Shown piece by piece: positions 54,601 through 64,000 of a stretch of 64,000 nt of DNA (position 1 is the stretch's first letter; every line of letters begins with the position of its first letter). The notes beneath the pieces are model-generated. The model had not been told where the DNA came from. It was given only the letters and a program-made list of their open reading frames with translations, and did not search any database. The position numbers were made by a program, and so were the translations under genes. Location of the stretch: assembly GCF_033807715.1 (NCBI RefSeq), contig NC_084590.1, forward strand, positions 35,987,505 to 36,051,504. Reading direction: 5' to 3'. Source of the DNA: Cololabis saira (lineage: Eukaryota; Chordata; Actinopteri; Beloniformes; Belonidae).

Positions 54601-57600
54601 GCCAGTTTGATGATGATCTTCATTTTTCACAATAAGTTTTGTTGTTGTGTACTTTTTTGTTTTCATGTGATTTTGTATTAAAACTGGCGTGTTTTGCTGG
54701 AGAGTTTGTAACCGTTGGTTTTCTAAAGCGCACTTTATGAACACAAACAGAAACCGGATGAAGAGATCCAAAAGTGCCAACATCTGATGGAAACCGGTGT
54801 CTATCCAGAGCACGGTTATCCATATGTTGATACATTTGTGATAAATGTCAGTGCTTTTCAAAAGGTAGTGTGACATCCCTGTCCTTGTCACTGATTTTAT
54901 ATTTTTTTCTCTTTTTTTTCCTGGGTAATTGCAGGAAATATACGTTTATTTTCCGCTCAACACCCACTCTGCTGGTTGTGTGCCATTAATGAGCTCATGA
55001 ACAATGAATGTGGAAATATTTAAACCTTGGTGTAAATCCACCGTGACCATTTTAATCACTAATATTTATACATTCCACTTCACACCATCTGTTTTTTTTT
55101 TTTTTTACTGTCACACAACCAGCGCCTCTTGGTGTGAAGTGACCTCGCAGAAATTGTTGCCTCGGTTTGGGCTGCAAGCGTGCGTGTCTGGCTGCACAAC
55201 TGAAGTTGAGTCTCTTGCAGCTGTGAGGCCTTGTTGCTGTGTGCCATGTTTAACAAGAGCTTATGTATGGAATGTGTGTAGACACCTGCTGCACTGAAGC
55301 CGCTCAAGGCCAGAGGGCATGGAAACAGTGTGCGTTTTGTGAAGACTGGATACTTGGCACTGCCAACTGTCACATCTCACACCACCAAGCTTGTGTTACT
55401 ATCTCTTTTCACCGGCCATTGTGGCCTCTTTACAGGGAGATGTGTAATACTATGAGAGGTGACAATGGGGATTTCATCAGAGGTAAAGTTCAGGGGCTTA
55501 AGTTACCCCAGTGAGAGTTGAAGGAACAGTCGCAGTGTGTGTCTTGTAAAACCCAAGCCTCTTGCAACTCAATATGTTTTCACTTCTGTTAAACGACAAC
55601 GCACAATAGCTGTTAGGCTGCGACCTCTGTCCGCGCTCCACGGACCGCCGAAACGATACTCCGGGACTAAGTTTTACTCTTTGTCTTTTTTGTTCTCCCG
55701 GTTGACGCTGTGCGGGTTTACAGGCAGGACTTTCCAAAGCTGAGTGACGTTAAAGATAATGGACACGGCTGATGTTATTCACCGCCGTGTCTGCAGTAGC
55801 TCTGAATGAGAACAACAGATGATTCATTCACTTGTGTACATCATCCCAAACCAGCCCAACACACCAGTAACACACTTTAACTGTGAAATTATCCAAACCG
55901 CCGCTGCGTAAAGTTCAGTGCGAAATCATGTGATATTCATTTTGGATTCTGGTGTTGACAGGATAACAGTGAAGTCTGAGCATCTTTACATGGGGAAGAA
56001 CAGCACATGGTGGTTGTTTGACTTGATAAGGCTACCGTCATCTGCTTCTGCTTTTGTTATTTTTTCATCATGTCTCTGTATCTGGATTTGTTCTCTTTCT
56101 TCAATCTAAGGATGGGCTGTGGTACCCGGACCCTCCCCCAGTCAATCTTCCAGTCTGTAATTGCCCCACACCGCAGCTCGGCAGCCCTTTCCAACATAAT
56201 AACAGCACCGTGGCCCCAGGGGCATCCTGCCATCCAGAGCTGTCCTTCTTTTTGCCTTTTGTTATTGTCTAGATTGAATCTAGGCTCTTTTGTGACATCC
56301 CCGTTTCCTCCTCATCATCACCGCTGATCGTATTTCTTAATATAAATGGAAAAAGACACTGATGGATATGTTGGGTGTACTGTTAGACGCAGTGCCAATG
56401 TGAATCTTTGTTACAAACGCACAATCGAATCCATCGTCTGCAAGACATCTGCTCCATCTGGGAGTGAAACTGTTGATTAGGTGTAAATTTATTCATAGTT
56501 TGGCCATTTCTGAAGTTTCCCCTTGGATGATAACCCTTTCCCCTCCATGGGAGCACTAGCCCACGGTGGGTGGAAGCGCTGCTGTGTGTCTGCACAAGCT
56601 GTAAACCTTCCATTTTCTGTGATTTATTCATCCGAGTGCAAGTGCTCCTGCAGCTCCTTTGCCTGTCTAAAAAGAGTGTTTCTGCACAAAGAGACCCAGT
56701 ATGTCAGAATGTAGCATAGTACATTGGCACCAGCCTCGCCGCTGCATGTGGCTCAGAGTTGTATCAAGCAGCTGGCGAACATGCACTCTCGCACCAAAAA
56801 GAAACCTTTGTCTTTCTGACCGCAAGGCATCTTTTTTTTGTAACAGATCTTTATGCAGCACAGAAGAGTATTTTTCGTGGTTTTAAAATGTGATATTGAA
56901 TCTCATTTGAAACAACAATTGATTACTTTTAGGGAAGCGTCGTCCCTATCTCTTATTATCACGTCTTGGACTCGGACAGTATCAAGCAACTTAACCTCCA
57001 CGCCTGTAGGGGGACTTACTGAGTTGAAATAAAAGATTAGCTTTAACATTGACTATTTTGTCACTGATTTCCTTACACTTTGGACATTGTAACGCCCTGG
57101 CACATTCCTTCTGCACATGCCAAGCCATACATGGAAAGATTTTGGGAAAAAGAAACATTTTGTTTTTTTTAAATGGGGAAATGTGCACATATTTGCTTGG
57201 TGACACAAACGGCCAGACAAAATTCTCAAGTGTATTTTGTTATTTTGTCAATTCTGCATGGCAGAATACAGATAAGCATTAAGTCGCACATGTCAACAAG
57301 TGACAAAGAAATTGATTGGGCAGCTGATGAACTCTGCTGATTAAATGTCATTTTGTGGGTACTGGTATCAGCCCGTCGCTTCAGGCCTGTAAACAAAGAT
57401 TGAATGCGGCTACATCTCCAACGTAGACAGCCTTATCAGTGTGGCTGTTGTGGAACTATGATTACCTGTGGACTGCTATCAGCTGATCATTTGTATTTCT
57501 TTTTTCTTTATTTGACATCCAGTGAATCGGCTTATGCCCAGGAAAATATGTTTTCCAGAAAAACTAACTTTTTTATTTTTCGCTGGTCTAATGGGGTACA

Positions 57601-60600
57601 ATAGTTTCAGGATTATTGTGGCCAACGAGACCAACTAAAGCTTTGCAACTGCTTCATTTACACAGCTTCAGTTTAAAATTGAAGCATTGATATAAGACCA
57701 ATGAGATCATCTGCGTATTTCATATTTCAGCACCTCCAGTCACATCGTTAGCCACTGTACAAACAGCAATCAGCTGTAGTATGTCATTTGGATTGCTAAG
57801 GGGGCTTTTTAATGCCAGCTGGTGATATTGCAGCAGTGAAGTGTTTATAAAGAAATTTTAGGAATGTTCTTCCATTTGTGCACTTGTAAACAAGGCATGT
57901 GAACGTTGCTCTCAACAGTTTCGATCATCATAAGCTGCTCTTCGCTACAGCGTTTTATAAATGCCATGTAGTAATATTAGACGCATTTAATAATGACACA
58001 ATGTGGTCAATGCAGACTCTCAACAGTTAAGCCTCTTAAATGAAATGGAACCACTTTACAAGCAGACGGCTACATAAAGAAGTAGTTATCTGGTCTGGGG
58101 CATGATGAAGCAACTTCAAACTGAGCCTGTGTGTAGCCCAGAGAAAGCACTCAGGTTTGTTGGTCAAACAGGGGTCAGCAATCAAAAACCCTGGCCAATA
58201 TCACCATCTTGGATTAGGGCATAAATTAGAATCAAAGGAATCTGTCTGCACGCCTGGTGCCTTCAGAGTGAACTATACAGAGATGCATATTTTATTGAAC
58301 CTTTTTAACAAACTTTGATCTATTTTTTTCAAAGCCCACACTTAGGCATGCGTCTGCCTACATTAAGGCCTGCGTCGGCCACCATCATAGAGGAAACTGA
58401 GCAGGATTCAAATCTAGAAATGCATTTGTCACTTTCTTTGAAAGTTTGAAGAAGCTTGCACTCTTGCACCCTGTTTCACGGCTGGTAACCAGACCTGCCT
58501 CGTGCTTCTGACTGTCTGGATGATAGATTTTTTTTTTTTCCTTCTCTATTTTACGGAGTTTATGTTCATGGCATGCTTTGACCTTGTTGATCTCCCATAA
58601 TTCGGATTAGCTGGTTCTAACTGATAGTTGATCCTCACTTTACTACTAGACAGATGCTACATTTACAGCAAGCTGTTAATCTTTTGCAGCATAATGAGGC
58701 GGCAGATGATGTATCGTATATCTAATTAGGTCAGATGCCAGCACACAGTTTCTCAGAAGAATCCTCTTCCATAATATTGAATCAACTCTTTCATTTCGGC
58801 CTCATTGTGTTATGACAATCGGAGGAGAGCAAACAAGTAACCATCTTCAAATGTGCTTTTTCTGCCACAGCTCAGCGATTCAGTGCTACTCAAGAACCGT
58901 GTGGCTTATTTAAATGCCGTGGTTGCTAAGTTGGCACGTTGCATTAAGAAAGTTGGGGGGAAAACAAACATTAGGGAAGTCCTGCTGAAGTGGATCTCTT
59001 GCCCTCCAGCTCATTATTTTCCTAATAACTAAAGAGTCACCTGGAATTCTTTGGAGGCGCACACAGCTCCCTCTCCTCCAGGAGACTGCTCACAAACAAG
59101 CACGCTTTGTAATTGGATCATTCAATACGTTTCTGTCTCAATTACGAGTGGAATATCCGACATCATCTGCAGCCAAGTTTGCTGAGTTTAGCAAGCTGGT
59201 GTCATTTAACACCACTGTCTTCAGGCTCTCCTAAATGCATAATCACACTATATCTACGGTACTTGGAGGGGAAAAAAATGCATATGTTGATAATCCTTCT
59301 TGGAGTCTCCCTGCGCATGCGCACTCAAGTGGCATGATTCTTCGGAATACATTTGGGAGCTATTACTCGGGGTCACTGGTGGGCAAACTAATCTGCGAAA
59401 TAAATAATGGCGCTGCAGTGGTGCTCGTAAATTGGTCCGTGCAGCCGCATTATTCCTGATTCCACATCGACTGCTACTGAAAGCCTGTCACTAGGGCAGT
59501 GCTAAGGGGCGCATAATCGTACCTGCTTATGCCAATGATTGCATGTAACTATGGATGCAGTGCTTTTAATTCCGGCATGTGGAGAATATAAAATGAGATT
59601 AGAAAAAAGATGTGCCTTTTCCCTGATCTGATTCATTTTCTGTAATCCGCTATGTGTTTTTGAAAATGGCAGCACACCAAACTACTGAACTGAATGCTCT
59701 CAGTGAGACTCGACAGCTGAAATGCAAGCATGGTTAAAATGCAGAAATCCAAATGATCTTTAATGCTGCCCTTGTCAAGCTTTCACGATTAAATGAAATA
59801 ATAATTCTCTGTATGTGTTTTTGAAACGTTGTCCTGATGACCTGTAGGAAATTAACACCAAACGATACAGTATTAACTCCCTGTTTTGATTTTGAGGTCT
59901 GGCTTTCTCTTATTTTTCTGGCTCACTGTCATCCTTATTGGAAGTTTTTTCAGCTTAAGAAAGCTGTGTTTTCAATAAAAAAAAAACACACACAAAAAAA
60001 CATTGTTCTCGAGAAGCGTCATACTGGTGACGACAGTAAAGCATTCATCCTCCTAAAAGACAAATATTTCCCTCAAGAATTGCAAAATAAAAATGATTAT
60101 TGGTCACAGTTGTGGCCGTAGATGCAAGAGTTGTGTCCTTCTCATTGTGTGAAAAGTCAACTGTTTTCCCTCAATATTAGGCGATAACTTCTTTGTCTTG
60201 TATCCTCATTAAGGATAACATGATTTTGCTACTTTTTTCCTGAGAGCAAATAATGTTTTTTATGGATTTTCTACATTTAAAGCTTATACAGTAGTGAGTT
60301 GTGGAAAACCAGCATTATTATTGTTGGTTGTTATTATTTCTATTATTGTTGTTGTGTTGGACAGACGTGTTGAATTGTGTTCCATGTTGTTTTCCCTTTG
60401 CAGCAGCAAATAAAGCACCCAGTCTGACCCTAGTGCTGTGGATTCTGTTATGGTCAGCAACATTGGCAGGGCGGATGATGGACTAATGAGGTGCATTTGG
60501 ACCAAATGGAGGGATCTGGGGACTGAGGAAGCCTTTTCTCTGAATGCATTTGCAGCGTAGATGGAGAAATCTGAAATAATGCAACAGCCTGTGATTGTTT

Positions 60601-63600
60601 AGGTTTCCGAATGGCAGTCTTTGCTGGTGTTGGGGTTGCATGTTCAACCGAATGGTGTTCAGAGTGTCATCATCGTAATGAAGCTCCTACTCTGAAGTAA
60701 AACTTAAATAAAAGAAAAAGAACCCCATAAAAGCAACTTTATGAGTTGTAATCCATTAAAAGTTTTTGAAGTGCAGACACAAAAAAAAGGAAACTTTCTA
60801 TGAGCTATGGAAAAAGTTTGAAACAGCTAAGGTCCCAAAGTACTGCCAATTCTTTTGGCAGTAACAGGGCAATTAATATGACTAATATATGATTTAATAT
60901 GACACATGGCAAGAGCATAGGAGGTGTCATGGGAGATGCTTATGATCTGTGTAAAAGGTATTGCCATTAAACAGTCAGACTTGAGAGTCTGAGAAGGGCT
61001 CGTCTGTTCATCTCTACAGCTGTTGCGTCCTTCTTTCAAATCAGAAATGCTGTTTTGTTTTTTTTTGTTGGCTAAAAACCTCACCACATCCATTCCACAC
61101 ATTTTTCAGTTAATGAAATTGCCATTTGTTTCTGAGCGAGGTCTCTTACAAATCAGATGCTTTTGGTGGTTCTGAGAGTGGACCCCCTGCCGGGGCTGTG
61201 ATGTGGCTTAGCTCTGCCTCTTTGTTGTGAGGCTAATGTTGATTTTTGATTAGTCTTTTTTTTTTTTCCTGCACAATCTGTTTGCATGGCACATCAATCC
61301 CACCACCATGTTTAATGAAAGGGTTTACTGGCTTAAGCCTGTTGTAAGGAGCACGAGAGGTCTCATCCTTTCACTGAGGAACGAGAGCAGCCCTCGGACA
61401 CAAGTGTCCGGGCAATTAGAGACGCCGGGGCTTCAAAGAGAGAGATTACAGACCCACCGAGTCATGGCTGGCTTCTTTCTTGCTCTGCTCATTGGTTCAA
61501 TTAGTGGTGTGGCATATTATGATTGGTGCTTTTTTTTTTTTTTTGATTTTCCACAGACCACTTGAGGAGGAGACAACTTAATATAGTCACAGGGTCTTTA
61601 TCTGGGGCTGATTCAATGGATGCAACATCAAGAGCTCTTACTCACTCAACTGGATTCCTGCTGAATAAAGGCATGAGATAGTCATACATCCTAATGCAGT
61701 TAGGGGTTATGAGCACAAATCCAAAGCACATTGGCTGTATAATATGAAAATGTTCAAACATGCATTATATCCACTCTTATTGACTCTGCTCTTTATGAAC
61801 ACATAAAATCAGCATTGTAAAGCAGTTTAGACCCCAGTCTCACAAGAAAAGGGGGAAAAAAACAATAAAAAATGTTTTGTATTGTCATTTTTTTTTCTTC
61901 CTTTTAGCTTTTTTTTCTCTAATGCCCAACCCTATCCAAAGATGAAAAGTGTCCTTTCATTCTGCTGGCTCAGATTTCGGTCAAACTCAGTTTTCTGGTG
62001 AGACGGTCAGTGATGGTACTCATCAAGTTCACTTCAATCTCCCTCAGGCCTAAAAGAGACCCTGTTACAGCAAATTGGGAGGAAAAATAAATCCCTTTTG
62101 ACAAAATAACTTCAGATTTATTGAGAATTGGAGTGTCTTCGGGTGCCTCAATGTGGCACAGGTTCCTAAACCATTTTTTTAAAAAGCTTTTGACATAATA
62201 TGAGAGTGTGACCAGGCTAACAAGCTATTGTTTTAGGTATCATTGTCTTGTAGGATGACTTGATTTCAGCCGAACTTTAGCTGCGGCACAGAGGGAGTCA
62301 CATTTCAGTCCAAAAACACCCCAGCACCCCTACGCTTCAGGGTTGCGATGAGTTGCTTCTGCTAATATGCTCAAACATGCACATTTGGTTTTCATCAAAT
62401 GCGCCTTTGTGCAATAAGCCCAGATATCTATGTTTCAGTCACGCCTCTCCAAGGGAAGTTGCTCCAGAATGTTTGCAAGTTTGCAAACTTAAGCTGTGCT
62501 AACTTTTTTTTTTGTTTTGTTTTTTTCTTTAGTTGTCCACTTGTGAATAATCCCACTGTACAATGACAGGCTCTGAATTATAAAGAAATGGCCTTATAAC
62601 CCCTCACAGACTGATATCTGAAAACAGTTGCTTCTCTGAAGGTCACTGGTTAATGTCTTTCCCTCTTGGCATTGTGTTAACACACATCTGAGCGCGCCAA
62701 ACTAGCAAACTGCCAAATCATCTGCTTCTTGCTGGTGATCAGTTGATTCATTTAACTTGATAAGCTGCATGCTACTTCTTGCCCTCTTAATATCTGACGG
62801 GTAAGGGTACGAGTTCTTAAGTCACATTTCCCACATGTTTTATTTGTTTTTGTTAAACAAAATAATTACATGTTGTTGTTCATCTGAGGTTACATTTACC
62901 AAATTTTAATACCACATGATGACTAGAAGATTTGTTTTCCTTATTAAAAAAGGTTCCTGATCCATAAAGCATATAGACATAAAATAGGGTGTACTTCCTT
63001 TTTCACATGACTGTATATACTTGGAGGGAATGGCCAAAACAGATGTTGTTATTTTCATCCGTCTGTTGATTTAAAGCATCAACCCACGATACGCTGTTGA
63101 TATTTCTTGCACTTCTACATCTGAGTTTCAATTAATAAATCTGGAAAAGGATCATAATTCCTCACACACGTCAAATCCCACATTTAACTACAAATTCCAG
63201 TCCAAAAATGTTATTGATGCGAGATGAAACTGTCTCCTTTTTTTTCTTTTTTTTTCCAAAGTTTGAATGTATTCCCCCCTGGATATCAACTTTTTATGAC
63301 TGGAAAGAGAAAAGCTTGAAACTGAATGCCTGTGACTGCAGCCTTCCATATTGTTATCATATTATTTACACTCTTATGGGTAGGACTTATGATAAAATAT
63401 GTCCCTTGCATACAAGACCGGCATTGTGGTTTAAAGATAAAAGCTAAGGGAGGTGTCTTCTTCAGACAGCCGTGACGTTGTGTACACTGAAGCAGCATTG
63501 GCAAAAACTCTCCCTCTCCCCCGCATCTAGTTTCCCAGCATATTTTTATTTCTTGTTCATAGGAAAACTCTATTTACTAGTAGTCTAAGACGTGACAGGA

Positions 63601-64000
63601 CTTGATGCTCGAGTCTATTCTTGAGTGGTTTTGTTTAAAGGAGGAGTAGTTGCGGAAACTCATGCAAACTCAATATGAGATCATATCTGTTGATGTGACT
63701 TTTAAGCCTGCAAGGTGTTAAAGATCATTCAAGTATGGAGACGGGATAAATACGGACAAAAGAAACTTAACCCTCCCTCTGCTCCGCGGCTACGCACTAT
63801 GTCACTCGCCACCTGCTCATTTGACAGCAGGTGTGTTCAGAAAGTACCAGGTTCTGCTCTGACAACCCCAGTGTGTGTCCTGTGGCCTGTAAGCCTCCCT
63901 TTTTTTTTGTAAAGGTGGAGCATAGTTCACTAAGACCATTAAATATATTTTGTACATCAATAGTACACTGTTTGTGTGCACACAATCCCCGCAGAAATGG

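Larger units (their letters stand above)
49360..64000 (+). other. nxn: nxn first intron, at least 14.6 kb, mostly unique sequence
   Basis: No exon encoding the next nucleoredoxin segment (LKLWNKY-like) was found to the right edge, so this is read as intron 1, which is long in vertebrates. It contains a (TA)n microsatellite at 50259-50305 and scattered homopolymers, but I recognised no LINE, hAT or MITE in it, unlike the left half of the window. Open frames such as 51227-51799, 52261-52725 and 53072-53392 are low-complexity or chance frames. Confidence 0.7.

Overview
The window is a stretch of vertebrate, almost certainly teleost (probably percomorph) nuclear DNA. The evidence is split genes with GT-AG introns, CpG-rich promoters, L2-type LINE reverse transcriptases, fish-style hAT, Harbinger-like and TTAA-target transposons, an ATGG-tailed tRNA-like repeat and long GT and TA microsatellites. 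There are no prokaryotic or organellar features and no CRISPR array.

Three protein-coding genes can be assembled from the sequence. (1) A moonraker (KIAA0753/MNR) homologue on the minus strand appears complete: 17 coding exons between 43843 and 23905, all in phase, giving 877 codons plus stop. (2) txndc17 (TRP14) on the plus strand is complete: four exons, 44599-46593, 123 codons, with the WCPDC active site. The two genes are head to head, with 755 bp between their start codons, so they probably share a bidirectional promoter. (3) Coding exon 1 of nucleoredoxin (nxn) is at 49051-49359 on the plus strand. No further nxn exon was found, so 49360-64000 is read as the start of a first intron of at least 14.6 kb. 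The first two encode a centriolar-satellite/ciliary scaffold and a cytosolic thioredoxin-like reductase; the third encodes a redox regulator of Wnt/Dishevelled signalling. I see no functional pathway joining the three.

Region by region. 1-3489 is a long minus-strand L2-type LINE, with the endonuclease frame open and the RT frame broken twice. 3.5-5.1 kb holds a LINE scrap between direct repeats. 5.15-6.01 kb is a CpG-rich block with a good minus-strand splice donor, possibly the first exon of a gene running off the left edge. 6.0-20.3 kb is a dense, nested transposon island. 20.3-23.9 kb is intergenic with nothing recognisable. 23.9-43.8 kb is the moonraker gene, whose introns carry several repeats. 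43.8-46.9 kb is the shared promoter and txndc17. 46.9-48.7 kb is intergenic repeats. 48.7-49.4 kb is the nxn promoter and exon 1. 50-64 kb is intronic and almost free of recognisable transposons.

I found no new enzymatic or defence system. The most unusual signals are structural: four near-perfect palindromes, all with one-base loops, inside transposon relics; two TTAA elements inserted back to back, with an intact paralogous empty site nearby; and a 200-bp internal LINE fragment held between 181-183-bp direct repeats.
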